Of a stretch of 49,692 bases of DNA, positions 37,470-46,454 are shown piece after piece. Location of the stretch: contig NZ_JQEI01000046.1 in assembly GCF_000743355.1 (NCBI RefSeq), forward strand, positions 1-49,692. The letters run 5' to 3'. This DNA comes from Serratia sp. Ag1 (GTDB lineage: Bacteria > Pseudomonadota > Gammaproteobacteria > Enterobacterales > Enterobacteriaceae). Positions within the stretch are counted from its first letter, which is position 1, and each line of letters opens with the position of its first letter. Made by a program: the position numbers and the translations under genes. The notes below the pieces were generated by a model that saw nothing but the letters and a program-made list of their open reading frames with translations, ran no database searches and was not told where the DNA came from.

Positions 37470-40136
37470 TTACGCCGTCATCGCCCGGTCCGGGTCGTCG
37501 AACGCCAACGTAATCCCCTCTTCATCGTTGTACCCCAACAACAGATGTTGCGGTTTCTGATGCTGGGCCAACTGTTGTAACAGTTGCTGGCTCAATACCG
37601 GCAGAATTTGCTGATTCAGCAAGCTGTCAATGTTACGCGCACCGCTGTCTGGCAGCAGGCAGGCCGCTACCAGCGTATCGTACAGGCTCTCTTCGATAGT
37701 GCAGTTCAACCCATAATGGCGCTGCAGACGCTGAGCGACCTGTTCGAGTTTCATTTCGACGATATTGCGCAATGCCGGAGCGGCCAGCGGGCGATAAATC
37801 ACCGTCTGGAAACGGGCCAGTAACGCAGGTTGGAAATGCTCGCGCAGGATCGGGCGCAACAGTTCTTGCAGGGAGGCATCCGGTGCTTCAGGCTGTTCAT
37901 CCAGCAGTTGCATGATGTGATCGCTGCCCATATTGGCAGTCATCAAGATTACGGTGTTGCGGAAATCAATCTCACGGCCTTCGCCATCGCGCATAAAGCC
38001 ACGGTCAAACACCTGATAGAACATGTTCAGCACATCGCGATGGGCCTTCTCTACTTCATCCAGCAGCACCACGCTGTATGGGCGTTTGCGTACCGCTTCG
38101 GTGAGCACGCCACCCTGGCCGTAACCCACATAACCCGGCGGTGAGCCTTTCAGTTGGGAAACGGTGTGAGCTTCCTGGTATTCCGACATATTGATGGTGA
38201 TGAGTGCCTTTTCACCGCCGAACAGGCTATCCGCCAACGCCAATGCTGTCTCGGTTTTACCGACCCCGCTTGGGCCAACCAGCAGGAACACACCCAGCGG
38301 GCCATTTTCTGGCGTCAGCCCGGTTTTAGAGGCCCGGAGACGTTGTGCCAGCGCCAATAGAGCGGCATCCTGACCAACAACGCGCTGACCGAGATTCTGC
38401 TCCAGTTGCAGCAGATTGGTTTGTTCGTCTTTCAGCAGGCTGCCCAATGGCACCCCTGTCCAATCAGCAATCACCGTCGCCACGGTACGGGCATCAACAT
38501 CCAGTGACAGTAAGCGAATGTTATTTTGCAGCTCATTTAACTGCTGCTGCAGTTGCGCGCGCTCAACGGAGCGGCTGAGATCTTTGCGCAATTCCAGTAG
38601 CTGCTGAGTTAAGGTTTTTTCCTGCTTATACTGCTTCTCCAGCTCGATCTGTTGTTTTTGCAGCACATCACGCCAGTCGGTAATATCCGCCAAACGTGCC
38701 GGATCGGCATCTGAACTCAGCACCAGATCCTGTTCAATCGCCTGCTGTTCCATGTCCAGTGCGAGCAGTTCAGAACTGACCTGCATCAACGGCTGGGGTT
38801 TAGTATCGAGGCTCATGCGTACCCGGGCGCTGGCAGTATCCAGCAGGTCAACCGCTTTATCCGGCAACTGACGGCCTGTCAGATAGCGGCGCGACAAAGT
38901 CACCGCCGCTTTTACGGCTTCATCGGTGATATGTACACCATGGTGTTTGGCATAGCGATCTTTCAGGCCACGCAGCATCAGGCAGGCTTTTTCGTCATCC
39001 GGCTCATCCACTTTCACCATCTGGAAGCGGCGTTCCAAGGCGGCATCACGCTCAAAATATTGTTTGTACTCCGACCAGGTGGTCGCTGCGATCGTGCGTA
39101 GTTCACCACGGGCCAGTGCAGGCTTGAGCAGGTTGGCAGCATCCGCGCCCCCAGCCTGATTACCTGCACCAATGATGGTATGAGCTTCGTCGATAAACAG
39201 CAGGATCGGGTTCGGCGACTGCTGTACTGCTGCAATGACGTTTTTCAGACGCTGCTCAAACTCCCCTTTGACACCGGCCCCCGCCTGCAACAACCCCAGA
39301 TCCAACGTGCGCACGCTGACCGTTTTCAGGCTGTCTGGCACGTTACCTTCGGCAATGCGCAAGGCCAGCCCTTCAACCAGAGCCGTTTTACCCACCCCAG
39401 GTTCACCCACCAGAATCGGGTTATTTTTACGCCGACGGGAGAGGATATCCACCATCTGGCGGATTTCGTTGTCACGCCCGAATACCGGATCAATCTCATT
39501 GGCCTTGGCTTTAGCCGTAACATCCTGCGTAAACTTGTCCAGCACCGCCAGCAATGCCTCATTCGGCACTGGCGATGGAACCGACGGATCCGTTGCAGAC
39601 TCAGATTCTTGTTGAGGCAAGGTAGAAGGATAGCGCCCCAGTTCCGCCTGCTGCTGTAACTCCGGGCGCTCATCGGATTGCGCATCCAATAATGGGCGCA
39701 AGCGCTGTAATTGAGTTGGGCTCAAACTCAATAGCGGCCACAGGCCATCGCTCGCGAGCTGCGATGGCTTTGCCATCAGCGCACCCAGCAGATGAACGCT
39801 GCGGATTTGTTGCGCATCTTCATCCAGTGATGCCGTCAACCAAGACTGCTTAATCAGGTTCAGCAAGGCAACTGAGAGATGTGGGCGGCTACGAACCGAA
39901 CGTGGCAATGTGTCCAGATTCGCCAACAGCGATTGCCAGACGCCATCCATATCCCACTCATAGCGCCGGGCCAAGACGGTGATATCCCCTTCCCCCAACT
40001 CCAACAATTTGAGCAACCAGTGTTCAATGGTAATTTCTGCGTGGGCCCGGGTCTGGCACAATGTTGCGGCGGCCTCCAAGGCCTGCGCACAGTAAGAATT
40101 TAACCGGCGTAATAATATAGCTGACTGATTTTCCAT
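37470..40136 (-). CDS. clpV: T6SS sheath-recycling AAA+ ATPase ClpV (TssH)
   Basis: Start at 40136 (MENQSAILLRRLNSYC, 888 residues) has AAAGGAAC just upstream; the frame opens 16 codons earlier. N-terminal Clp repeat domain, then two AAA+ modules: VGEPGVGKTALVEGLALRIA with LLFIDEAHTIIGAG, and GPSGVGKTETALALADSLF with VVLLDEVEKAHRDVLNMF. The coiled middle domain (EQDLVLSSDADPARLADITD) is present. ClpV disassembles the contracted TssBC sheath. The gene is intact, unlike tssK. Confidence 0.96.
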   Translation of the reverse strand: MENQSAILLRRLNSYCAQALEAAATLCQTRAHAEITIEHWLLKLLELGEGDITVLARRYEWDMDGVWQSLLANLDTLPRSVRSRPHLSVALLNLIKQSWLTASLDEDAQQIRSVHLLGALMAKPSQLASDGLWPLLSLSPTQLQRLRPLLDAQSDERPELQQQAELGRYPSTLPQQESESATDPSVPSPVPNEALLAVLDKFTQDVTAKAKANEIDPVFGRDNEIRQMVDILSRRRKNNPILVGEPGVGKTALVEGLALRIAEGNVPDSLKTVSVRTLDLGLLQAGAGVKGEFEQRLKNVIAAVQQSPNPILLFIDEAHTIIGAGNQAGGADAANLLKPALARGELRTIAATTWSEYKQYFERDAALERRFQMVKVDEPDDEKACLMLRGLKDRYAKHHGVHITDEAVKAAVTLSRRYLTGRQLPDKAVDLLDTASARVRMSLDTKPQPLMQVSSELLALDMEQQAIEQDLVLSSDADPARLADITDWRDVLQKQQIELEKQYKQEKTLTQQLLELRKDLSRSVERAQLQQQLNELQNNIRLLSLDVDARTVATVIADWTGVPLGSLLKDEQTNLLQLEQNLGQRVVGQDAALLALAQRLRASKTGLTPENGPLGVFLLVGPSGVGKTETALALADSLFGGEKALITINMSEYQEAHTVSQLKGSPPGYVGYGQGGVLTEAVRKRPYSVVLLDEVEKAHRDVLNMFYQVFDRGFMRDGEGREIDFRNTVILMTANMGSDHIMQLLDEQPEAPDASLQELLRPILREHFQPALLARFQTVIYRPLAAPALRNIVEMKLEQVAQRLQRHYGLNCTIEESLYDTLVAACLLPDSGARNIDSLLNQQILPVLSQQLLQQLAQHQKPQHLLLGYNDEEGITLAFDDPDRAMTA

Positions 40137-40260
40137 AGTTCCTTTCCCTGTTCTCTCGTCACGCCCAGGCACGCTATGGCCCATATCCGTTAACCGAGAC
40201 CCATAAGATTATCTGATAAAAGTACGTTGTCTTTGCCTAATGCCTGCAGCAGACCCTAGG

Positions 40261-40296
40261 AAAAAACAACAAAAAGCAGACGGTAAAACCGTCTGC
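40261..40296 (-). terminator. Rho-independent terminator between hcp and clpV
   Basis: GCAGACGGT / ACCGTCTGC with a 3-base loop, followed on the minus strand by CTTTTTGTTGTTTTTT. It should end most hcp transcripts and let only read-through or a separate promoter supply clpV. Confidence 0.92.
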
Positions 40297-40304
40297 CCCA
40301 AGAT

Positions 40305-40796
40305 TTACGCGGTAGCGCGTTCATTCCAGGCATCAGAATGAATGATGTTGCCATCTTTGTAAGTCCAGGTGATTTTTTCGTAACGCAGTTCTACCAGTTC
40401 CAGGTGATTGTGTTTCTCTTTGCCTGGATCTTTGATGTCGTGCATCTTCGGTGCCACTTTAACGACTTTCACGTTGTCCAGCTTGGTGTTGAAATACTCA
40501 ACTTCCTGGCCAGCGTCATCAATGCGGTACCATTTGAACTCAGCCGTTTTCAGCGTTTGGCCGGTGGTCACCGCTTTGTACAGATAAGGGCTGGACGCAT
40601 CGATTTCCTTAGTAAACACGAAAGGCGTGTGGATACGAGTGCCGGTCAGCTTGCCAGTGTTATTGTCAGTCGGGATGTACAGGCTATGATCCTGTGCCAC
40701 CACTTCGATGCTCCCTTCGCGACTTTGCACGTCCACAGAACCTTTAATGTCCGCACCGCCGTCGTCCTTCAGCCACAGATAGACTGGAATTGCCAT
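40305..40796 (-). CDS. hcp: T6SS tube protein Hcp (TssD)
   Basis: 163 residues, the standard size. MAIPVYLWLKDDGGADIKGS, REGSIEVVAQDHSLYIPTD, THTPFVFTKEID-like segment (RIHTPFVFTKEIDASSP), and ITWTYKDGNIIHSDAWNERA are classic Hcp. Hcp hexamers form the inner tube and carry effectors. GGAGAG precedes the ATG by 5 bases. It lies between the OmpA-domain gene and clpV and has its own strong terminator. Confidence 0.97.
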   Translation of the reverse strand: MAIPVYLWLKDDGGADIKGSVDVQSREGSIEVVAQDHSLYIPTDNNTGKLTGTRIHTPFVFTKEIDASSPYLYKAVTTGQTLKTAEFKWYRIDDAGQEVEYFNTKLDNVKVVKVAPKMHDIKDPGKEKHNHLELVELRYEKITWTYKDGNIIHSDAWNERATA

Positions 40797-40798
40797 GT

Positions 40799-42556
40799 TT
40801 ACTCTCCTTGATTATCAGAACCGCCAACTTGTTCCGGCGGAGTTACACTGCCCGGCCCCTGGCAGGCATTTGCCTGAGGAACCAGACTAATTTCTACTCT
40901 TCGATTTGCTGCCCGCCCTTGGTCAGTGTCGTTAGAAGCAATGGGCCGAGTGGCACCATACCCCTGAACGGCAAAACAGGTCGGTGAAACATCACTGGTC
41001 TGCAACATCCAATCGCGTACCGACTCCGCACGCTTGAGAGACAACATTTGATTCGCCTTGGCATCCCCGGTGATATCGGTATGCCCCGCCACCACAATCA
41101 ACCAGCCTGGCTTGGCTTTAATGTTGATTAACGCCTCCACCAGTACTTTGGTGGAGCCCGCTTTAAGCTGATACTTGCCGGTATCAAAGAGCGACAGGCT
41201 ATCAAGCAGCACGGTTTGAGGAGCAACCTGCGGTGGCGCTGGCTCATCAACTTTTATTTCTTCAACCGGCGGTATATACCCCTTAATCGCGGCCAAAACC
41301 GGTTGCCGCAAGCGCTCACCAGGATACAAACCCAGGCCAAGATTAAGAGGAACCCCCTCACGGTAATATTCATTCAGTTGCGCGGCATCGGCTTTCAATA
41401 CCTTCACGGCCTGTGCTTTGGCTTGGGTATCCGACATGGGAATGGCCTGGTAGCGTTGCAGATCATCCGTCATCTGGCGCGACAGCGTACGGTTCTGCCA
41501 CGCAGAAACATTCAGTGCAACCAACCCGGCAAGCGTGAATACCCCGGCGGCATAAACTGCCGCACGGCGGCGTGGGGTAAAACCGGACTGCTGCGGTAAA
41601 AGACGCAACAGCGGATCGGGGAAAGGCAATGAGACGTCCTCACTTACCTTGCTGCTGCTTTCTTTACGGTTGAGTGTGGTTTTCTCCGTCAGCCACTGCT
41701 GCCAGAGATGAGCAGATGACAACTCAGGCACCGCCGGAGAAAACGTCAGCGCCAACGCCAACGGTGAACAAACCGGGATCGACTGTTCACGCGTTAAACA
41801 TTGCGGCAGGATTTGTTGCACCATCCACTGCACCCAGCTTTCAACTTCTATTGCCCGGTAAAGTCTCTGGGTTTGTTCTGCGCTCTCGCCTTGTGCCACC
41901 CAATGCGCCAAAGGTTGTGCCGAGTGCGCATTATGCCAGACCGTCGCGGAAGGCTGGCCCGCTTTGAATTCAAACCATTCAGGATTGTCAGTTGCCACAT
42001 CAGATGTCATTGCCATCGGTAGATAGCTGCATAGCAATGCAGGAACATCAGTGCCTGTTACGCGGCGCATGCGGGATAGCTGGTGGCGAAAGGTTTGGAC
42101 ACGGTTTGCCAATACCGCCATATCGTTGTGCTGTGATGGGTTAACCAATAGCAACGTGCTGAGTTGTGTTACCCAATCTGGGCGCAGGTTAAGCAATGCG
42201 GCAGAGGCTTCGGACAGCATCGAAAGGTCAGAAACTACCAAATAGCAACCCTCCGGTGTTTCACGCACCGCTGCGCCCTTAAACATCTGTGCTAAACCAT
42301 CACCACAAACCAGCACTACCGGCTGCCGATAACGTTCAGCAGGTAGATGGGCCTGCCAGGCGGCATTGATAGCGGATTCAACCTGTGCAGCAACGCGTGA
42401 ACGCCCACCCCGTATCCATACAGCCAGGGTAACAACAATAATAATTACAGCACCGATAAATTGGCCACGTGGAGTAAGAGGGAAGTAGCCCACACATAAG
42501 ATCAAGGCCAGAACACCAGCCCAGAGCCATAACAACCGCTTTAACATTGCACTCAC
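40799..42556 (-). CDS. T6SS-associated OmpA-domain membrane protein
   Basis: 585 residues from GTG 42556, which overlaps the tssL stop (GTGA); ATG 42547 is an alternative. Two N-terminal helices (LWLWAGVLALILCVGYF, GAVIIIVVTLAVWI) and another near residue 335 (AGVFTLAGLVALNVSAW) anchor it. The C-terminal OmpA peptidoglycan-binding domain contains VVAGHTDITGDAKANQMLSL and GYGATRPIASNDTDQGRAAN, then RRVEI. Probably attaches the TssL/TssM membrane complex to the wall, in place of an OmpA domain fused to TssL. Confidence 0.85.
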   Translation of the reverse strand: MSAMLKRLLWLWAGVLALILCVGYFPLTPRGQFIGAVIIIVVTLAVWIRGGRSRVAAQVESAINAAWQAHLPAERYRQPVVLVCGDGLAQMFKGAAVRETPEGCYLVVSDLSMLSEASAALLNLRPDWVTQLSTLLLVNPSQHNDMAVLANRVQTFRHQLSRMRRVTGTDVPALLCSYLPMAMTSDVATDNPEWFEFKAGQPSATVWHNAHSAQPLAHWVAQGESAEQTQRLYRAIEVESWVQWMVQQILPQCLTREQSIPVCSPLALALTFSPAVPELSSAHLWQQWLTEKTTLNRKESSSKVSEDVSLPFPDPLLRLLPQQSGFTPRRRAAVYAAGVFTLAGLVALNVSAWQNRTLSRQMTDDLQRYQAIPMSDTQAKAQAVKVLKADAAQLNEYYREGVPLNLGLGLYPGERLRQPVLAAIKGYIPPVEEIKVDEPAPPQVAPQTVLLDSLSLFDTGKYQLKAGSTKVLVEALINIKAKPGWLIVVAGHTDITGDAKANQMLSLKRAESVRDWMLQTSDVSPTCFAVQGYGATRPIASNDTDQGRAANRRVEISLVPQANACQGPGSVTPPEQVGGSDNQGE

Positions 42557-43221
42557 TCAGCGCCCCCTGGTAATAAGGCCGCGAGTAATTCCTGTAACTG
42601 CATATGCAACACCCACCAACTGCCTGCCAACACTAACAATGCGATGAAAAACCAGAAAAAAACCGACTGGAATAAACGGGATGAGTGCCGTGGCCGGGCC
42701 GCTAACGCCAAAGGCGGCTGCAAGGCAATATCGTAGGCAGCCACCTGCTCACCCAAAGTCGCCATAAGTTGTTCACGCGGTTGTTGCTGCAACTGGCCGT
42801 GATAAACACCTTCAAACCCGAGCCGTAATACCCGATAAAAACAGGTCAATACGGCGGGATCAGCCGCAGGCTCACGCAGCACTTGACGCATGCGCTCATA
42901 CAACAGTTCCCCTGCCTGCAGCGTATTGAAAAAATGCGTCTGTAACGGTGTCTGGATCCAGGTGTTGTAACCTTCATCCTGCCTACCACGCCCCAGAACG
43001 GTTTCATCCAGCAATGCACATTGTGCATACGCGATATGCTCAATACTTTCGGCGCTGTAACCCGACTCGGTTAACCGAGTCTGAGTATCGACAACCAGTT
43101 GCAAGCAACGCTGATACAATGCCGTACCTTGCTGAGCGGGCACACCACGGCGTAACTCAGCCACAATCAACCAAGTGTCGTAGAGCAGGCTGTCAATAGA
43201 GAGATCGCTGATTGGTTTCAT
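42553..43221 (-). CDS. tssL: T6SS membrane-complex protein TssL (DotU/IcmH family)
   Basis: 222 residues, the short TssL form: cytoplasmic helical DotU domain (AYAQCALLDETVLGRGRQDE, YNTWIQTPLQTHFFNT, RVLRLGFEGVYHGQ) and one C-terminal membrane helix (VFFWFFIALLVLAGSWWVL). It would normally contact TssM and TssK. Its ATG overlaps the stop of the truncated tssK (ATGA) and its stop overlaps the next start, so tssK-tssL-ompA are translationally coupled. Confidence 0.93.
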   Translation of the reverse strand: MKPISDLSIDSLLYDTWLIVAELRRGVPAQQGTALYQRCLQLVVDTQTRLTESGYSAESIEHIAYAQCALLDETVLGRGRQDEGYNTWIQTPLQTHFFNTLQAGELLYERMRQVLREPAADPAVLTCFYRVLRLGFEGVYHGQLQQQPREQLMATLGEQVAAYDIALQPPLALAARPRHSSRLFQSVFFWFFIALLVLAGSWWVLHMQLQELLAALLPGGAE

Positions 43222-43598
43222 GAACGCAACACCGCAAAGAGTTCAAGCTGTACATCCGATAATGCCAGCAAGACCTCAACACTACGCTGAGGCCCATCCA
43301 GAATCTGTGCCAAATTGATTGCGGGTGGCAGGTTATCCGTCACATCAGTGTCAATCAGACTCCCGTCTGGGAGACGTAACCGGAGGTGCTGTGCTTTCAG
43401 CCGATTAAGGTGCAACGCATCTTGATCAAACTCTGCACACAGCACTCCCCATGGATGATTCAGCGACAGGTGCGCAAGACAGTCATTAGCATAACTTTCC
43501 CAACGCGCCTGTTGCTGAAATTGTTGAGGGGACAGAAACGCCCCCTCCGTCCACAACGGACGTAAGATTTTCATAACCTGCTGCTCCCGCATGCCCAA
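43218..43598 (-). CDS. tssK: TssK, severely shortened (large internal in-frame deletion)
   Basis: Only 126 residues, whereas TssK is normally about 440. The N-terminal shell domain is clear: MKILRPLWTEGAFLSPQQFQ, NHPWGVLCAEFDQDALHLNR and LPDGSLIDTDVTDNLPPAIN. The frame then goes from VEVLLALS straight to DVQLELFAVLRS and a stop. That ending looks like a natural TssK C terminus, so the middle (neck and most of the C-terminal head that binds TssL/TssM) appears deleted in frame. Start could be the ATG of MKILRPLW, eight codons downstream. The ATGA coupling to tssL is kept. Without another tssK the baseplate should not assemble. Confidence 0.85.
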   Translation of the reverse strand: MGMREQQVMKILRPLWTEGAFLSPQQFQQQARWESYANDCLAHLSLNHPWGVLCAEFDQDALHLNRLKAQHLRLRLPDGSLIDTDVTDNLPPAINLAQILDGPQRSVEVLLALSDVQLELFAVLRS

Positions 43599-45140
43599 TT
43601 AGGCTTTCGCTTTTGGCATCTGGGAAACCAGTGACAGATTGACATCCATGCCTTCAACCTGGAAGTGCGGTACTGCGTACAGTTTCACGCGGAAGAAACC
43701 TGGATTATCTTCAATGTCTTCCACTTCAACTTTAGCATCACGCAGTGGGTGAGACGCTTGCAGATCGTCACCTGGATCGGTCATTTCAGTCACCAACCCG
43801 CGCACCCAGTTGTTCAGTTCCAACTCCAGCAGACGGCGATCTTTTGTCGTGCCGATGTTTTCGCGTTGAATCAGTTTCAGGTAGTGAGCAATGCGCGACA
43901 GCAGGAAGATGTATGGCAGACGTGAGTTGATACGGCTGTTAGCGGTAGCATCTGCGGTGTCATACAACGCAGGTTTCTGCGCAGAGTTCGCCGAGAAGAA
44001 GCAGGCGTAATCACGGTTTTTGTAGTACGACAATGGAATAAAGCCCAGATTGGCGAATTCAAATTCGCGCGTTTCCGGGATCATCACTTCCGACGGGATC
44101 TTCACCTGATTGCCAGTGCCCAGATCGTACAGATGGATTGGCAGATCGGTAACCGCCCCACCAGCCTGTGGGCCACGAATCTGCACACACCAACCGTTTT
44201 TGATAAAGCTCTTCACCATGTTGGCTGCAAAAGCGAATGAAGCGTTGGTCCACAGATACTTTTCATGATCTGGACCTTTCACTTCTTCTACATAGTTAAA
44301 GCTGCGTACCGGCACAGTATCTGGGCCATATGGCAAACGGCCCAGCACGCGTGGCATCGTCAGACCGATGTAACGGGCGTCGTCGGTATCGCGGAAAGAT
44401 TTCCACTTGATGTATTCAGCGCGATCGAAGTAGTTACCGATATCTTTAATGGCAGCGACTTCTTCCATGCTTGATTTGCCAAAGAAAGCCGGGCCAACTG
44501 AACCGATAAACGGCATATGCGCAGAAGCAGAAACTTTGGAAATGTTACGCAACAGGGCAATGTCCTGTGGGCCTGCATCGAACTCATAGTTAGAGATCAC
44601 GGCACCAATCGGCTCACCACCTGGGGTGTCATATTCCTGAATGTAAGCGTGGCGATACATTCCGCTCTGAATGATTTCTGGTGAATCTTCGAAATCCTGG
44701 CGCAGATCTTCCTTCGAAATATCCAGCACTTCAATTTTCACGTTCTGACGGAAATCCGTACCGTCGACCAGTTGCTTAAGACCACGCCAGGCGGATTCCA
44801 CTTTCTGGAATTCCGGGTGGTGCATAACCACGTCCAACTGACGGCTGATCATTTGATCCAGTTCAGCAATGTGGTGATCCAACAAGGTCTTATCCAGACG
44901 CTCAACTTTCTGGCCAGACTGCTTCAAACGCTCCAGGAAAACCTGAACCGCTGCAGTGACACGCTCATCAGCCGTGGTCTCAGACAGAGCAGTATTGTCC
45001 TGATAGGCATCCAGATCGCCCAGCGCGGATACCGGCGTCAGATTAATTTTTTCAAACAAGGAAGCATAAACACTGCCTTCTTGTGGACGTTCCAGAACAG
45101 TGGTCTGGCTTTCCTTGGTATTTTCGGTATTTACAGACAT
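43599..45140 (-). CDS. tssC: T6SS contractile sheath large subunit TssC
   Basis: 513 residues from ATG 45140 (MSVNTENTKESQ; GAGAG spacing favours it over the ATG two codons earlier). QLDVVMHHPEFQKVESAWRG, FGKSSMEEVAAIKDIGNYFD, LGRLPYGPDTVPVRSFNYVE and YKNRDYACFFSANSAQKPAL are diagnostic of TssC/VipB. It forms the sheath with TssB, which lies immediately upstream. Intact length. Confidence 0.97.
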   Translation of the reverse strand: MSVNTENTKESQTTVLERPQEGSVYASLFEKINLTPVSALGDLDAYQDNTALSETTADERVTAAVQVFLERLKQSGQKVERLDKTLLDHHIAELDQMISRQLDVVMHHPEFQKVESAWRGLKQLVDGTDFRQNVKIEVLDISKEDLRQDFEDSPEIIQSGMYRHAYIQEYDTPGGEPIGAVISNYEFDAGPQDIALLRNISKVSASAHMPFIGSVGPAFFGKSSMEEVAAIKDIGNYFDRAEYIKWKSFRDTDDARYIGLTMPRVLGRLPYGPDTVPVRSFNYVEEVKGPDHEKYLWTNASFAFAANMVKSFIKNGWCVQIRGPQAGGAVTDLPIHLYDLGTGNQVKIPSEVMIPETREFEFANLGFIPLSYYKNRDYACFFSANSAQKPALYDTADATANSRINSRLPYIFLLSRIAHYLKLIQRENIGTTKDRRLLELELNNWVRGLVTEMTDPGDDLQASHPLRDAKVEVEDIEDNPGFFRVKLYAVPHFQVEGMDVNLSLVSQMPKAKA

Positions 45141-45174
45141 CAGCATACTCTCGTGTTAATCCAGCTCTCAGGGG

Positions 45175-45675
45175 TTACGCTTCTTTAGGAGCCAGCGCGG
45201 CCAGTTCAGTGCGCAAATCAGCGCTTAACGATTCGTCTTTAAGAATGGCTTCCAGCTCTTTACGGAAGGTGACGTTATCCAGGAGGTTGGATTTGAGGTC
45301 GCGCAGCAGATTGCGCATGGAAAGGAGAGCACGCAGTTGGGGGATGCTACGCGCTACCTGCTCTGGCTCGAAATCTTTCATTTCTTTGAACGTCAGCGCG
45401 ATGTTCTCTTCACTCTTATCACCAGCTAACGTGTTTTCTACAACCAGTTTGACTGAAGGGCTGAATTCCGCTAACACATTATCGAAATTATTCTTGTTGA
45501 CGGAGATCTTTTCGCGCTCAGACAGCGCTCTGTGCTCCTGTCCGTTGCTATAATCACCCATCACCATTAGCTTGAGAGGCAATTCTACTTTTTTCTGCGC
45601 CCCGCCGGTATGGAGGTCGAGTTTGATGTTAACGCGCGCGCGCGGTATCTCATTTTGGTAGCTGGAGGAGGCCAT
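45175..45675 (-). CDS. tssB: T6SS contractile sheath small subunit TssB
   Basis: 166 residues, usual length. ARVNIKLDLHTGGAQKKVEL, PLKLMVMGDYSNG and FDNVLAEFSPSVKLVVENTL identify TssB/VipA. The C terminus contains the helix that interlocks with TssC. AAGGA precedes the ATG by 5 bases. First gene of the operon, preceded by a long AT-rich leader region. Confidence 0.96.
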   Translation of the reverse strand: MASSSYQNEIPRARVNIKLDLHTGGAQKKVELPLKLMVMGDYSNGQEHRALSEREKISVNKNNFDNVLAEFSPSVKLVVENTLAGDKSEENIALTFKEMKDFEPEQVARSIPQLRALLSMRNLLRDLKSNLLDNVTFRKELEAILKDESLSADLRTELAALAPKEA

Positions 45676-46454
45676 AACAGTCCTTATTCACTGAGCGATT
45701 TAAGTAAGGACTGCCTGTTGGAGTGTGGAGCACAACGGCAATCCTTGCCAAACAAAAGCGTCAAACAGATGTTGTGATGCATGGTGACATAAAACGTAGA
45801 TATCCATTCATTTTAGGAATGAATACATAGGAATACATCAATTATTTTACAGCAGGACACGGCTTATCTAAACCGTTGCAATACATAAGATAATCTTAAG
45901 GAGATTATTATGTCAATATTAATTTTTACTTCAGATATAAAACCGATAAGTTTTATTTAATAAAAATAGACCTTATTATGTAGGAGTATTCCAACAAAAA
46001 TCGGTGCAGTGTATTCTCTAATAAGCTGATTAATTGATTTTTACCTATTTCTCTGTTGAATTATTTTAAAAGTCACGTTTAACTGCCGTCTATTAAAGTG
46101 ATCTACATCAAAAAACCAGGCGTATTTTTATCAAAAACCCACCAATATATAAAATTATTATATATTTAAAATTAAAACATTCACCATATAGATTAATGGT
46201 AATTTCCTCTCTGCGATATATCATAAATTATATTCGGCAATTGTTTACACCACTCATTAATATTCTAAAGATTTCAATTTTCATCTGGTTATAAAATCAA
46301 CACATATTTATGCTGTATTCTTTTTTTTGTTTTTCCTCACTCTGCCTGCTTATTTGCCTATTTTTCGGGCACTGCCCCCTTAGACGATGTAGTAGCATGC
46401 ATTGAAAGCCTACACTACGCTATGCTGAGATATCGCAAGAACTAAGGAAAAGCT
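45676..46454. other. AT-rich divergent control region between tssB and amn
   Basis: 780 bases with no credible ORF, very rich in A and T, which makes it a likely H-NS target. It must contain the T6SS promoter and the amn promoter. GTGATCTACATCAA (46098-46111) matches the FNR consensus TTGAT-N4-ATCAA at nine of ten fixed positions and is listed as a separate site. Confidence 0.55.
46098..46111. promoter_or_regulatory. FNR/CRP-like site
   Basis: GTGAT-CTAC-ATCAA is a near-perfect FNR half-site pair. It is 423 bases from tssB and 344 from amn, too far to sit directly on either promoter unless the leaders are long. Chance occurrence in AT-rich DNA cannot be excluded. Confidence 0.35.
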
